This document shows, in pieces, positions 1-10,108 of a stretch of 64,000 nt of DNA. The stretch spans positions 1 to 64,000 of the forward strand of contig NZ_BSPW01000029.1 in NCBI RefSeq assembly GCF_030161235.1, given 5' to 3'. The translations under genes were made by a program, and so were the position numbers. How positions within the stretch are numbered: the stretch's first letter is position 1; each line of letters opens with the position of its first letter. The notes below the pieces were generated by a model, which was not told the DNA's origin, made no database searches, and saw nothing but the letters and a program-made list of their open reading frames with translations. This stretch comes from Vibrio zhanjiangensis (GTDB lineage: Bacteria; Pseudomonadota; Gammaproteobacteria; Enterobacterales; Vibrionaceae).

Positions 1-145
1 AGTTAACGTAATGACAAAGTCGCTTGGTAATTAAGGTACGACAGAATCGCTTGGTGATCACACTATTGTTCAGATTTTCTGAACCTATGTTCAATCAAAT
101 TAAATCTATTTGTTTACCAAACTCCGTTAGACTTTATCGCCATTT

Positions 146-1087
146 ATGAGACATTGTTTTTCTATGACCACATTAAAAAACCAACTTGTATTCTGGCTTG
201 CGTTGGTTGCATGCCTGACTCCCTACGTGAGTTCACCAACCGCACTTGTGATCGGCTTTTTGATTGCAACACTTGGTTTAGTGCCGCATCAGTTTAATCT
301 TGCCAAAGTGACTAAGAAGTTATTGGCTTACTCGATCGTCGGCTTGGGCTTTGGTATCCATTTTAAAGACGCCTTAACCGTCACCTCCAATGGAATAGGC
401 TTAATTATCGCTACCATAGTGGGCACTTTGATTATCGGCTGGTGGGTTGCAAAAGCTTTTGGGCTTGACAAAAAAACCAGCTATTTAATTTGCTCTGGCA
501 CGGCAATTTGCGGAGGTAGTGCTATCGCAGCTGTCGCTCCCGCAATAAAGGCCAATGACGAACAAATCGGCCTATCTTTAGCCACCGTATTTGTACTCAA
601 TTCATTAGCTTTATTCATTTTTCCTGTTATTGGACACAGCCTTGAGCTGAGTCAGAATACCTTTGGTACATGGGCAGCGATCGCTATTCACGATACATCC
701 TCTGTGGTCGGTGCAGCATCGGCGTATGGCGAGGAAGCCTTAACCACAGCCACCACGCTCAAACTCGCTCGGGCATTATGGATTATCCCAGTCGCGTTTT
801 TTAGCGCGTTTCTATTTCGCAGCGACTCGAAGAAAATCACTATTCCTTACTTCATCCTATTTTACTGTTTAGCGATTGCCATTAGTGACCTATTACCTCA
901 GTTTGAGGTTGTGTATCTTTCTTTATTTGACTTAGCCAAACGTACTTTGGTCGTTTGCCTGTTTTTAATTGGCTGTGGTATTTCAATGGAAAAACTTAAA
1001 TCAGCAGGTCCTAAACCTCTCATCTTTGGCGTCACATTATGGATAGGTATCTCATGTAGCTCTCTTGCTTGGCTTATGCTGACTTAG
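146..1087 (+). CDS. YeiH/UPF0324-family putative sulfate exporter
   Basis: Predicted inner-membrane protein of 313 residues made almost entirely of hydrophobic helices (about 9-10), matching the UPF0324/YeiH family annotated as putative sulfate exporters. Seen in the sequence: the glycine-rich '[13 protein letters not shown]' segment near residues 117-130 and the '[14 protein letters not shown]' segment near 180-195, both typical of the family. The substrate is not shown by the sequence; 'sulfate' is a family label. A second in-frame ATG lies six codons in (position 164) and neither start has a clear ribosome-binding site, so the N-terminus is uncertain. Its stop overlaps by 4 nt the stop of a convergent small gene. 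Positions 1-145 hold no supported gene; YeiH genes are often beside a divergent LysR regulator, which could lie outside the window. Confidence 0.85.
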   Translation: MRHCFSMTTLKNQLVFWLALVACLTPYVSSPTALVIGFLIATLGLVPHQFNLAKVTKKLLAYSIVGLGFGIHFKDALTVTSNGIGLIIATIVGTLIIGWWVAKAFGLDKKTSYLICSGTAICGGSAIAAVAPAIKANDEQIGLSLATVFVLNSLALFIFPVIGHSLELSQNTFGTWAAIAIHDTSSVVGAASAYGEEALTTATTLKLARALWIIPVAFFSAFLFRSDSKKITIPYFILFYCLAIAISDLLPQFEVVYLSLFDLAKRTLVVCLFLIGCGISMEKLKSAGPKPLIFGVTLWIGISCSSLAWLMLT

Positions 1088-1302
1088 TGTTCAAACACTT
1101 GTTCTTCATTTGGCTGATTGCGTCTCTTTGCTTTTGCAAGCAAGAGTAGAGAGACCAATATGAGAAACGCCGATAGCTCAGCTAATGCTTTTACAATCCC
1201 TTCACTTTGAGTTGCCACAATAATTTGCAGTAGGGTGACGAGTACTATGATGGTTTTCACTGTCATCTCTATATATCCATATTTACGCGACATAGAGATC
1301 AT
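1084..1302 (-). CDS. Small membrane protein, unknown function
   Basis: Unrecognised 72-residue protein with two hydrophobic segments (about residues 14-31 and 40-57), followed by a basic stretch (KAKRRNQ) and an acidic tail. This suggests a two-helix hairpin membrane protein with both ends in the cytoplasm. It runs against the YeiH-like gene and the two stops overlap by 4 nt. The start is unclear: ATGs occur at codons 1, 4 and 13 (the last at 1266), and none has a strong ribosome-binding site. No family assignment is attempted. It could be spurious, but the clean membrane topology and positive-inside pattern argue for a real gene. Confidence 0.5.
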   Translation of the reverse strand: MISMSRKYGYIEMTVKTIIVLVTLLQIIVATQSEGIVKALAELSAFLILVSLLLLAKAKRRNQPNEEQVFEH

Positions 1303-1416
1303 TATGAATTAGAGTTATAAGGTTCGAAAAGACACTTTTGGACTATGAAAGATCCATTTCAACTAAGTTTTACTTTGAAAACATCTGCTAACCACCGATC
1401 ATCTGTGACTTGAGCG

Positions 1417-2811
1417 TTATAAGGGAGCAGCTGATGATCGATGCTGCCGAACCCAATGATTTACCGCGGAGCGAGAGACTTTTATCGCCTGACGAGACAG
1501 ATGCTCTGGCATCTCATAATAGGCGATAGGCCACTTAAATTTAACCAGTTCCCCGCTTAAACTCTTCTCTATTTCTTCGATATCTAGGCTAAAGCCACTT
1601 TTAATTACAGCGACAGGTCTATGGCCAAACTCTTTGTCTTCAACAGGCACAACAATGGCCTGAATGATGTTTGGCACTTGATGTAACACAGCTTCAATCT
1701 CCTCACAGTGAATATTTTCACCGCCGGATATAAATAAGTTATCCACTCGGCCTATGATGTGTAATTCCCCATTTTTCCACAGGCCCAAATCCTTAGTATC
1801 AAACCAAGAATGTTGCTTTAATGGCACTATCTGACCTTGCTCATAGTAGCCAAGCGCCAGTGTTTCCCCTGAGATATGGATGCGTTTATCTTTGAGCATC
1901 AGATTGCGTTTGGCTAGCACTTGGCCAACACCTTCACTGCCATCGACCTTTTTCGCCGTTACGGTTGAAGCCGCCTCAGTCATTCCGTAACCTACCCAAG
2001 TTTCAATACCTCTCTTTGATGCTTGTTGACTCAGCGAAAGTGGAATATGACTTCCCCCAAGCAACACATGGGAAAGATCTTGCAATACCTTGCTGTCCAA
2101 GACTCTTTGAAGCTGAGTAGCAACAAAGGACGCATGGGTAACACCAATAAGGTCATCTTGCCAATCCCCGTTAGCCAGCTTTAGGGCGGCACCTGTCAAC
2201 AACCAACGATAAATAATGGCCAGCCCAGAAACATGATAAATTGGTAGACTGAGTAACCAAGTATCACGCTGCGTAAATGGTAACGTCTCAAGTAACCCAG
2301 ACGCTGATGCAAGGTGCTGGCGCGAAGTATGAACAACGGCTTTAGGCCTACCTGTCGAACCTGACGTAAATATTATCGATGCGGGCTTATCTTGATGATA
2401 GGCCGCGGTAAAGCCTCGCTCAGACCGTAAATCCAAATCAATATTAGCATACAGACTTAGCGGCCAATTTAGCTGTATGCAACCAATGTTTGCTTGCGCT
2501 TTCTCTGGGTAGAGGGTTGCTAACTTGGCCTCTAAATCGACTTGAGTTTGCGGCATAATGAGAGCACAAATAGCACCGAGCTCCATGCAAGCTAAATAGG
2601 CTAAGACATTATCTACGCTATTTTGCCCCACGCAAGCCAGCACCTCACCCGCCTTTATACCCTGCGAAGATAAGCCAGCAGCCATGCAATCAACATCATC
2701 GGCGAGTTCAACCCATGTGTAGTTTTTTTCTAGAGACTTTAACGCCAAACAAGAGGGCCGTTGCTGCGCCCACTTTTTGAGTGGAGACAAACTGCTCACT
2801 GAAGCTGCCAC
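1417..2811 (-). CDS. menE: o-Succinylbenzoate--CoA ligase MenE
   Basis: Adenylate-forming ligase that activates o-succinylbenzoate (OSB) with ATP and CoA to OSB-CoA, the substrate of MenB; cytoplasmic. ANL-superfamily signatures are visible: the P-loop 'FTSGSTGRPKAV' (about residues 148-159), 'GYGMTE' (274-279) and the hinge 'GRVDN' before the C-terminal lid. The lid lysine is probably the one in 'QAIKVSR' near the C-terminus. Length 464 aa, normal for the family. The start is a GTG inside the last codons of menC (16-nt overlap), which implies translational coupling. It is the last gene of the men operon. A GTG four codons downstream is an alternative start. Confidence 0.95.
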   Translation of the reverse strand: MAASVSSLSPLKKWAQQRPSCLALKSLEKNYTWVELADDVDCMAAGLSSQGIKAGEVLACVGQNSVDNVLAYLACMELGAICALIMPQTQVDLEAKLATLYPEKAQANIGCIQLNWPLSLYANIDLDLRSERGFTAAYHQDKPASIIFTSGSTGRPKAVVHTSRQHLASASGLLETLPFTQRDTWLLSLPIYHVSGLAIIYRWLLTGAALKLANGDWQDDLIGVTHASFVATQLQRVLDSKVLQDLSHVLLGGSHIPLSLSQQASKRGIETWVGYGMTEAASTVTAKKVDGSEGVGQVLAKRNLMLKDKRIHISGETLALGYYEQGQIVPLKQHSWFDTKDLGLWKNGELHIIGRVDNLFISGGENIHCEEIEAVLHQVPNIIQAIVVPVEDKEFGHRPVAVIKSGFSLDIEEIEKSLSGELVKFKWPIAYYEMPEHLSRQAIKVSRSAVNHWVRQHRSSAAPL

Positions 2812-3785
2812 ACAAGTTGATGATCGGTTAAGTGAGAGACAGGAAGCTCACAACTGGGCCAATTTCGCTCTAATTGCTCCGCAAACAGCCCGACGGTATC
2901 CAATCCTGGAACTTCGTCGGGAAGTTGCCAAAGGGATAATCGAGCGAGCTGAGTTAACCCGATTGTCGACTCTAAACTTGAACTGATAATAGGCTTGATG
3001 CCCAATGCTTTTGCGCGTTCTATCAGCGCGATACACGTTTCAATGGACCCAATTAATGTTGGCTTGATGATAATGGCTTTTGCGCCATTCATGTCCTCAA
3101 GCTGAAAGTCCTGTTTACGAACGGCCTCTTGCAGCGTTTCATCCCAAGCAATTGCAATCCCCGTTTTAATGGCAAACGAGAAGCTCTCTCCTGGCGTTAC
3201 ACACGGCTCTTCAACAAAGGCAATTCGTTGACGAAGCGAAGGGGCAACTTTATTGGCAAACTGCTCTGCTTTCTCCGCTGTCCAAGCACGATTAGCATCC
3301 AATCGCAAAATCAGATCTGGAATCGATTCAAGTAGCATACTGACTATCAAACCATCGCGAATAGGCTCATATATCCCCACTTTTACTTTGGCGACTTTGC
3401 GACCCTCCATAGAACTTAACCTAACCAAAAGCGCATCGGGGTCGCCCGAGCAAAGAGGCGCAGCATGATCACACCCAGCGTCAGGTAAAATATGATCCAA
3501 TTCGAATTGAGCCATCGATAAGCCAAAAGCAACTGAGGGATAAAGAGATGAATAATCAAATGACTTTCCTTTGTACCAAAGAGTCAATTGATTGATTAAC
3601 TGCGGATATACCTCATCAATGGTTTCGTGGCTAAAACCCGGTAGTGGAGCAACTTCCCCCATACCTATTTGTCCATCACACTCCAAAACAAGCACAAAGC
3701 CTTCTCTTTCCGTGAGTCGATGGTCTCTCAGTACCACCCCACTATCCATTGGCAACTGATAGCGATAAAGTTTGGCTGTTCTCAT
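2796..3785 (-). CDS. menC: o-Succinylbenzoate synthase MenC
   Basis: Enolase-superfamily dehydratase converting SHCHC to o-succinylbenzoate in menaquinone synthesis; cytoplasmic, Mg-dependent. The family's catalytic set is visible in order: the K-x-K pair in 'KVKVG', metal ligands in 'LDANRAW', 'VEEP' and 'WDET', and the second lysine in 'IIKPTLIGS'. At 329 aa it is close to the E. coli enzyme (320). It starts at an ATG, lies 105 nt downstream of menB (the widest gap inside the operon) and overlaps menE by 16 nt. Confidence 0.96.
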   Translation of the reverse strand: MRTAKLYRYQLPMDSGVVLRDHRLTEREGFVLVLECDGQIGMGEVAPLPGFSHETIDEVYPQLINQLTLWYKGKSFDYSSLYPSVAFGLSMAQFELDHILPDAGCDHAAPLCSGDPDALLVRLSSMEGRKVAKVKVGIYEPIRDGLIVSMLLESIPDLILRLDANRAWTAEKAEQFANKVAPSLRQRIAFVEEPCVTPGESFSFAIKTGIAIAWDETLQEAVRKQDFQLEDMNGAKAIIIKPTLIGSIETCIALIERAKALGIKPIISSSLESTIGLTQLARLSLWQLPDEVPGLDTVGLFAEQLERNWPSCELPVSHLTDHQLVWQLQ

Positions 3786-3890
3786 ACACCCATATCCCTT
3801 GTATTTATTTTTGTACTCGTTAGCGTTTGCTCATTCATGGTCCAACCAAAGACATCGGGAACTGCCTATATCCGATACACATTTATGATA

Positions 3891-4760
3891 TTAAGGATTA
3901 CGCGGAAACTGGTCAAAGTCAGGTCGACGCTTTTCATTAAATGCGTTGCGTCCTTCTTGCCCTTCTTCTGTCATATAGAACATCATTGTTGCGTTACCTG
4001 CCAATTCTTGCAGCCCAGCTTGGCCATCACAGTCCGCATTCAACGCCGCTTTCAAGCAACGAAGTGCCATAGGACTGTGTTGTAGGGTCTCCCTGCACCA
4101 ACGAACGGTTTCTCTTTCCAACTCATCCAATGGCACAACAGTATTAACAAGGCCCATATTGAGCGCTTCTTCTGCATTATAAAAGCGGCATAAAAACCAA
4201 ATTTCACGGGCTTTTTTCTGACCCACAATTCGAGCCATGTACGCGGCCCCCCATCCACCATCAAATGAGCCTACTTTAGGGCCTGTCTGACCAAATTGTG
4301 CATTGTCGGCAGCTATCGTCAAATCACACATCATGTGCAATACGTGTCCTCCACCGACCGCCCACCCAGCCACTGACGCTATGATTGGTTTAGGGCAAGT
4401 CCGAATCTGGCGTTGAAAGTCCAAAACGTTCAAATGATGAGTGCCTGAGTCATCTTTATAACCCCCATAATCACCACGTATTTTCTGATCGCCTCCAGAG
4501 CAAAATGCCTTTTCGCCCAGTCCAGTGAGAATAACCACACCGACTCTCTCATCGTAACGAGCATCAGCCAGAGCTTTGATCATTTCATTCACGGTTTGAG
4601 GACGGAAAGCATTATGTACCTGAGGCCGCGCAATCGTAATTTTGGCAATACCATCTTCGGATTTGTGGTACTGGATATCTTCAAATTCCTCACCACAATC
4701 ATTCCAATGCACTGGGGCATATAACTCTTGTTCTGAAAGACCGACTGTTTTTGACATCAT
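3891..4760 (-). CDS. menB: 1,4-Dihydroxy-2-naphthoyl-CoA synthase MenB
   Basis: Crotonase-fold enzyme that cyclises OSB-CoA to DHNA-CoA, closing the second ring of menaquinone. The 289-residue sequence shows the crotonase oxyanion-hole region '[15 protein letters not shown]' (about residues 87-101) and '[17 protein letters not shown]'. The family-typical C-terminal 'FNEKRRPDF' is present too. Two adjacent ATGs open the gene. It starts 12 nt after menH ends, consistent with one transcript menF-D-H-B-C-E. Confidence 0.97.
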   Translation of the reverse strand: MMSKTVGLSEQELYAPVHWNDCGEEFEDIQYHKSEDGIAKITIARPQVHNAFRPQTVNEMIKALADARYDERVGVVILTGLGEKAFCSGGDQKIRGDYGGYKDDSGTHHLNVLDFQRQIRTCPKPIIASVAGWAVGGGHVLHMMCDLTIAADNAQFGQTGPKVGSFDGGWGAAYMARIVGQKKAREIWFLCRFYNAEEALNMGLVNTVVPLDELERETVRWCRETLQHSPMALRCLKAALNADCDGQAGLQELAGNATMMFYMTEEGQEGRNAFNEKRRPDFDQFPRNP

Positions 4761-4772
4761 GATTCCTGTTAG

Positions 4773-5567
4773 TTAATTAGCGTCTAACCATAGAGCACTA
4801 ACATTAGATTTAACAATATTAGTAAAGGCCTGCGGATCATCAATATGAGCATTGTGACCAGCCTGATGGATGAAGCTGTAAGGCAAACCGCTATATTCAT
4901 TTAGCTGTTTGAATTTATTATCTTTCTCACCACATATGCAGTGGATGGGGATGTTTGAGTTTTTGAGTAAATCCAATAAATAATCTTGCTTTGCGAGCGT
5001 TGTTGCCATCAATGTAGACGCAACGGATGTGCCCACATTTTTTAAACGTTTATTGATCAGTGCATTGCGCTGCATTTGACTCAGTGATTGGAAAACGGGC
5101 TGCTGATACCAATCATCCAGTACAGTCTCTAAGGCTTCGTTGGTAAAACGCGCCGCCCAAGCGTAATCCTGACTAAAACGCTGCCGTTTTTGCTCATCAC
5201 TTTTTAGACCAAAATGACCAGATTCACAGATTAATAGCTTGATATTAAAAGCATTAAAATGATTTCTTGCCAACCCATTCATGAATATCCGGGCCCCCAA
5301 TGAGTACCCCAATAAAACAATAGGCGCTTGACTGGGAATGTGATGACGCAATACATGAGAAATTTGATCGCAACACATTTTGAAATCATCACAATGCAGG
5401 TGTTGACTTAAGCCGTGTCCCGGCAAATCAATACAGAGTAATGGGTAGTCAGTAAGAAGCTCTGTACAGCCAGACCAGTCCTCACTGCTTCCCAATAGAC
5501 CATGTAAACACACAATCACAGGGAGTTTAGAGGTATTCATTTTGTGATAGAAATAACTAGCAAGCAT
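4773..5567 (-). CDS. menH: SHCHC synthase MenH
   Basis: Alpha/beta-hydrolase-fold lyase that removes pyruvate from SEPHCHC to give SHCHC. Visible are the 'LHGLLGSSEDW' oxyanion-loop motif near the N-terminus, the nucleophile elbow 'GYSLGAR' and a late histidine in 'HQAGHNAHIDDP'. The reading frame is open up to an ATG at 5588, but the ATG at 5567 (MLASYFYH...) is preferred. It puts the LHG motif at the same distance from the start as in E. coli MenH and leaves only an 11-nt overlap with menD. An ATG at 5540 would also avoid the overlap. No strong SD decides between them. Confidence 0.9.
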   Translation of the reverse strand: MLASYFYHKMNTSKLPVIVCLHGLLGSSEDWSGCTELLTDYPLLCIDLPGHGLSQHLHCDDFKMCCDQISHVLRHHIPSQAPIVLLGYSLGARIFMNGLARNHFNAFNIKLLICESGHFGLKSDEQKRQRFSQDYAWAARFTNEALETVLDDWYQQPVFQSLSQMQRNALINKRLKNVGTSVASTLMATTLAKQDYLLDLLKNSNIPIHCICGEKDNKFKQLNEYSGLPYSFIHQAGHNAHIDDPQAFTNIVKSNVSALWLDAN

Positions 5568-7272
5568 CAATATGTCGTACCACGTCATGTAACTGGGATG
5601 AGGCCTGATCTGAAGGCGTTATCAACTCTAGTACCAGCGCCCCTTGACCCGATCTAAGATGCTGAGTCACTGCAAAATTATATTCGGCCAATGTTGTCGG
5701 TTTTTGGTAGCTAAGACCAAATTGGCGAGCCGCACATTCAAACTGATACCCATGTGGCATTTGATAAAGTTGACGTTTATGTGCTTTATCAATTGGAAGC
5801 AAATCAAAAATTGCTCCGCCATCATTGTTGATAATGACAATAACAATCGGTGCTTTTACCTGCGTTAACAAAGCCAAAGAGTTAAGATCATATAAAGCTG
5901 ACGTGTCGCCAATAAAAAGGATGCTCGGCTTATTGTTCGAGCGCACAATGCCAGCGGATGTCGCGATTAATCCATCAATACCAGACGCACCCCTGTTACT
6001 ATAAACGGATGTGTTTGGCAGCACACCAAACATATCAACTAAGCGAACAAATAAGCTATTGCCCAATATTATCTGTATGTCAGGTGGCAGATTTTCTAAT
6101 GTCGTTGCCAGACCTATTTCCGTTACACTTTCATTCTCTATCGCGTAACTCTGCGCAAGCATACGTACTTTTTTGCTATATATTTCCAGCTCTTTTGCCC
6201 AGATATCCACTGGCTGACCATGCTGACAATTGGATAAATAAACATCAACCCATGGGCAGATCTCTGATACGTGGTGAACTTGCATTAAATGATTGGGATT
6301 ATTGCGCTCAGATTGGGGCGATATATAGTGATATTGCGCCCTGCGTTCTTCAACCTGTTGCTTGATCCAGAGTGTTAGCCGTTTTGAAACAAAGCGAGAT
6401 CCAAACTGAACAATGACTTCTGTCTGACTAAGGATCGTTCTCGCCACAGCGTTCTGTAACCAAATATCATAATGTGCCAATGCACTAGATGTACCGGATT
6501 GAGGATCGCATAAACATGGCCAGCCCATGATTTCAGCAAGCTTCTTTGCGGATTTTGCCTCTGCAATACCCACATCACCGATTAATACCACGCCTCGACG
6601 GGGAAACAACGAGGGATCTTGGTCAATAAACATTGAGCTGACTATAGATTTGCGACTGTATGCTTGCTCTGAGCACCACCACGCATCAACCTTATCCAGA
6701 TACGACTGATAAACACTTTTTTCAGCGGGTTCATACAAAGGCTCGGGAAACGGACAGTTTATATGAACGACTCCCCCTTCCAGGTTTTGCCTATGCATTG
6801 CGTGATCGATAGACGTCAGAAGCCAACTGAGTGGCACTGAACTCGAGGGAGTTGGAAGAGCTATGTGTTCTCTAACATGAGCCGAAAATACATTGGTTTG
6901 AACAATCGCTTGATTTGCACCACAACTAATGAGTTCCACAGGTCTATCCGCCGTTATCACAACCAATTTCTCACCTGTAATATTGGCCTCAACAATCGCT
7001 GGCAAGAGATTAGCTACCGCAGTTCCGGATGTGACGATAATGGCAACGGGTTTGTCACTTACCTTAGACAAACCATGAGCCAAAAATGCTAAGCCACGCT
7101 CATCAAAGTGAGTATGCAATGTCAATTTTGGATTATCACAGGCTTCTATCGCGAGAGGCGTTGACCTAGAACCTGGCGCAATGCATACCTGTTCAACGCC
7201 AAGCCGAGCGAGTTCTTCAAGTAACACTTGGCTCCAGATTCGATTGAGCGCCGCTTGATTGTTACTCTTCAT
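5557..7272 (-). CDS. menD: SEPHCHC synthase MenD
   Basis: Thiamine-diphosphate enzyme that condenses isochorismate and 2-oxoglutarate to SEPHCHC, the first committed step of menaquinone synthesis. It shows the N-terminal 'CIAPGSRSTPLAIE' signature, 'TSGTAVANLLPAIVEA', and the ThDP/Mg motif region ending 'INNDGGAIFDLLP'. At 571 residues it is slightly longer than E. coli MenD (556). Its ATG lies immediately after the menF stop codon with no spacer, so translation is probably coupled. It overlaps the likely menH start by 11 nt. Confidence 0.97.
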   Translation of the reverse strand: MKSNNQAALNRIWSQVLLEELARLGVEQVCIAPGSRSTPLAIEACDNPKLTLHTHFDERGLAFLAHGLSKVSDKPVAIIVTSGTAVANLLPAIVEANITGEKLVVITADRPVELISCGANQAIVQTNVFSAHVREHIALPTPSSSVPLSWLLTSIDHAMHRQNLEGGVVHINCPFPEPLYEPAEKSVYQSYLDKVDAWWCSEQAYSRKSIVSSMFIDQDPSLFPRRGVVLIGDVGIAEAKSAKKLAEIMGWPCLCDPQSGTSSALAHYDIWLQNAVARTILSQTEVIVQFGSRFVSKRLTLWIKQQVEERRAQYHYISPQSERNNPNHLMQVHHVSEICPWVDVYLSNCQHGQPVDIWAKELEIYSKKVRMLAQSYAIENESVTEIGLATTLENLPPDIQIILGNSLFVRLVDMFGVLPNTSVYSNRGASGIDGLIATSAGIVRSNNKPSILFIGDTSALYDLNSLALLTQVKAPIVIVIINNDGGAIFDLLPIDKAHKRQLYQMPHGYQFECAARQFGLSYQKPTTLAEYNFAVTQHLRSGQGALVLELITPSDQASSQLHDVVRHIDAC

Positions 7273-8568
7273 CTAGGACGCAACCTCCAACTCAGCCGAG
7301 GTATCAAGTAAAGACAGTAAGGTTGACATCTTTTTATCAAGCTCGTCCCACTCATTGCTCGCAACCGATCCAGCAACAATGCCTGCCCCAGAAAATAGTT
7401 CGATTCCATTTTTTTTCACTACAGCACTTCGAATCGTGACACAAAACTCTGCATGCCGATGTCCAATGAAACCCAATGCACCAGCATACCATCCTCGTTT
7501 AAACGATTCATGTCGCTGAATAAATGCCATTGACTCTTTACGCGGTAGACCGGCAACTGCGGCAGTCGGTTTCAATGCATGCAATATATCAACAGCACTG
7601 GTATCGTGTTTGAGATACGCGCTGACATTACGTTTTAGATGCTGAACTTTTCTCAGCTTGAGTAAATGGGGCTCCTTATCTAACTCAATGTGAACTGTAT
7701 AGGGAGTAAGACGCTCAACAATATCATCAACAACAAGACTATTCTCATTGATGTTTTTGCCGTCCAAACAGAGCCAGTTTGCTAGCGCCATATCCTTGCT
7801 GGAGCTCTCGCCCCGACCAACCGTTCCAGCTAATGCCTCTGTACAAAGATGACGCTCATTTTTTACGTACAAGCGTTCAGGACTGGAACCAATAAAACTG
7901 CATGAATCGTCCATAGCAAACAAAAAGTGAAAGCTATTGCCATTAGCCACACAACTTGACTTAAGTAATTGAGCTGCGGTAACACTGCCAGTAAATTGAA
8001 GAACCGTTTTTCGTGCTAGAACGACTTTTTTAAAATCGTGCCGATCGATTCCACTGAGTACGTTATTCACCAATTGGGACCACTCAGCTTTATCTGGATA
8101 GTGGTTGAGACCTGTTATACGTGAAGAAAGTGACTGAATGGGAACCGCGTCTACGATAAGTGCTTGCAATCGATTGATAATATCTTGTCTATTTTGATTC
8201 AAGTTAACAGCAACAGACCAATTTTGTCCCTCTCGGATTAGCTCTATAAGCGGCAGAATAAAAAAGTGAGGCTGTAAGGCTATACATTCAGCGTCAAAAG
8301 GGCTTCCTCCCCATACGCGTTGTTCCTTATCTAGGGAATCAATATCAATCGAATCAGAAAAGGTGCTTATTTGGCCTAATGCCACAACTTCTTCATTGGC
8401 ATTGCGAGATTGCCAGTAAAATTTGGGAAACAGCGACTGGGCGTCCATCCAGTCTAGACAGCCAGCGACAGGGGTAGTTTGAAAATGATAAACCAGCCGC
8501 TTTTGGTCGTATCTTGCTGTTTTTACACGCTGAATCAGGTGTGTTATTGCTTGATGAAACAAAGACAA
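7273..8568 (-). CDS. menF: Isochorismate synthase MenF
   Basis: Chorismate-utilising enzyme that makes isochorismate for menaquinone. Family motifs are clear: 'KVVLARKTVL', 'FIGSSPERL', 'EALAGTVGRG', 'PTAAVAGLPR', 'RGWYAGALGF' and the C-terminal 'FSGAGIVAGS' with 'EWDELDKK'. The frame is open to a TTG at 8589. The TTG at 8568 is preferred because GAGG (8577-8574) sits 5 nt before it and the resulting 431-aa protein equals the E. coli length; a GTG at 8574 is also possible. First gene of the men operon, transcribed divergently from alaA across about 210 bp. Confidence 0.93.
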   Translation of the reverse strand: MSLFHQAITHLIQRVKTARYDQKRLVYHFQTTPVAGCLDWMDAQSLFPKFYWQSRNANEEVVALGQISTFSDSIDIDSLDKEQRVWGGSPFDAECIALQPHFFILPLIELIREGQNWSVAVNLNQNRQDIINRLQALIVDAVPIQSLSSRITGLNHYPDKAEWSQLVNNVLSGIDRHDFKKVVLARKTVLQFTGSVTAAQLLKSSCVANGNSFHFLFAMDDSCSFIGSSPERLYVKNERHLCTEALAGTVGRGESSSKDMALANWLCLDGKNINENSLVVDDIVERLTPYTVHIELDKEPHLLKLRKVQHLKRNVSAYLKHDTSAVDILHALKPTAAVAGLPRKESMAFIQRHESFKRGWYAGALGFIGHRHAEFCVTIRSAVVKKNGIELFSGAGIVAGSVASNEWDELDKKMSTLLSLLDTSAELEVAS

Positions 8569-8781
8569 ACCCACCTCGTTACACCTCAAAAATATAATTC
8601 ATTTTACCTCGTCGATTTATACATTACCCTTACCTAGATCAATGTTGTAGCCCACGATATACCAAATCCTTTAAATAAAGCCTTACCTCACAAAACCCCC
8701 ATCAAGCTAGTTTTTTATTCTAAAAAATTCGTTTTTGGTGTAGTTTAATAAAGAAATCAAAACAGTTTTAGGTTGTATATA

Positions 8782-9996
8782 ATGCAAAATATCGAGATGT
8801 CTTCAAAACTCGATAATGTCTGCTATGACATTAGGGGTCCTATACTCAAACATGCTAAGCGCATGGAGGAAGAGGGGCATAAAATACTTAAGCTCAATAT
8901 CGGAAACCCAGCGCCCTTTGGGTTTGATGCCCCTGATGAAATTTTGGTTGATGTTATTCGCAATTTGCCAACATCACAGGGATATTGTGATTCGAAAGGG
9001 ATCTACTCGGCACGCAAAGCCGTGGTGCAATACTATCAGCGCAAGGGAATTCGCTCTCTAGACGTCGAAGATGTCTATATTGGTAATGGCGTCTCTGAAC
9101 TGATAGTCATGGCAATGCAAGCTTTATTGAATAATGGCGATGAAATGTTGGTGCCGTCACCTGATTACCCACTTTGGACTGCATCTGTCGCGCTTTCCGG
9201 TGGTAACGCTGTCCATTATCGATGCGACGAGCAGTCAGATTGGTACCCAGATTTGGAGGATATCCGTCAAAAAATCACCCCAAAAACACGTGGTATCGTA
9301 CTGATTAATCCAAATAACCCGACCGGCGCTGTCTATAGCCGTGACTTTTTATTGGAAGTCATAGAAATTGCGCGCCAACACAAACTGATCATCTTTGCAG
9401 ATGAAATATACGACAAAGTTCTTTACGACGGTGCCACCCATACCTCAGTAGCAACTCTAACGGATGACTTGCTGGTTGTCACATTCAATGGATTGTCCAA
9501 AGCCTACCGAGTCTGTGGTTTTCGAAGTGGATGGATGTTTATTACCGGTCCCAAGCATCTTGCTCAAGGCTACATCAACGGACTGGATATGCTCGCCTCT
9601 ATGCGATTATGTGCAAATGTTCCAATGCAGCATGCAATACAAACCGCACTTGGTGGCTATCAAAGTATCAATGAATTGATTCTTCCTGGAGGACGATTGC
9701 TAGAACAACGCGACCGTGCCTTTGAGCTCATCAATCAAATTCCGGGCGTATCATGTGTCAAGCCCAAAGGTGCAATGTATCTCTTTCCCAAGATTGATAC
9801 CAAGATGTATAACATCAAAGATGACCAAAAAATGGTGCTCGATTTCCTTATCCAAGAAAAAGTCTTATTGGTACAAGGGTCTGGTTTCAACTGGCCTGAG
9901 CCTGATCACTTTCGCATAGTGACTTTGCCTCATGTCGACGATCTGGAAATAGCGATAGGACGCTTTGAACGCTTCTTATCAGGCTATAGCCAGTAG
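8782..9996 (+). CDS. alaA: Alanine/glutamate-pyruvate aminotransferase AlaA
   Basis: Class I PLP aminotransferase forming alanine from pyruvate and glutamate. It is very close to E. coli AlaA/YfbQ: 'SSKLDNVCYDIRGP', 'LNIGNPAPFGFDAP' and 'NLPTSQGYCDSKG' are near-identical stretches. 'NPNNPTGAVY' and the PLP lysine in 'NGLSKAYRVCGFRSGW' are also visible. The ATG at 8782 is chosen over an upstream TTG at 8773 because AGG (8770-8772) is correctly spaced from it. This gives 404 aa, against 405 in E. coli. It is followed by the yfbR-like gene, the same neighbour as in enterics. Confidence 0.95.
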   Translation: MQNIEMSSKLDNVCYDIRGPILKHAKRMEEEGHKILKLNIGNPAPFGFDAPDEILVDVIRNLPTSQGYCDSKGIYSARKAVVQYYQRKGIRSLDVEDVYIGNGVSELIVMAMQALLNNGDEMLVPSPDYPLWTASVALSGGNAVHYRCDEQSDWYPDLEDIRQKITPKTRGIVLINPNNPTGAVYSRDFLLEVIEIARQHKLIIFADEIYDKVLYDGATHTSVATLTDDLLVVTFNGLSKAYRVCGFRSGWMFITGPKHLAQGYINGLDMLASMRLCANVPMQHAIQTALGGYQSINELILPGGRLLEQRDRAFELINQIPGVSCVKPKGAMYLFPKIDTKMYNIKDDQKMVLDFLIQEKVLLVQGSGFNWPEPDHFRIVTLPHVDDLEIAIGRFERFLSGYSQ

Positions 9997-10022
9997 TTTT
10001 AGACCTGAAAATACGCGAAGAA

Positions 10023-10045
10023 AAGAGTACTGGAACAGTACTCTT
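10023..10045 (+). terminator. Hairpin between alaA and yfbR-like gene
   Basis: A perfect 10-bp inverted repeat, AAGAGTACTG (10023-10032) and CAGTACTCTT (10036-10045), with a GAA loop. There is no run of T after it, so it may be a mRNA 3'-end stabiliser or a weak terminator rather than a strong intrinsic terminator. Confidence 0.5.
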
Positions 10046-10108
10046 CAAACAGCATATCAATAAACTGGCCTACATTTATATTGTAGAAACATTCATTAGG
10101 GGATAGTT

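Noticed and set aside
2777..3468. Several open frames within menE/menC on other strands
   Set aside because: They lie fully inside confidently assigned genes and show no domain or SD.
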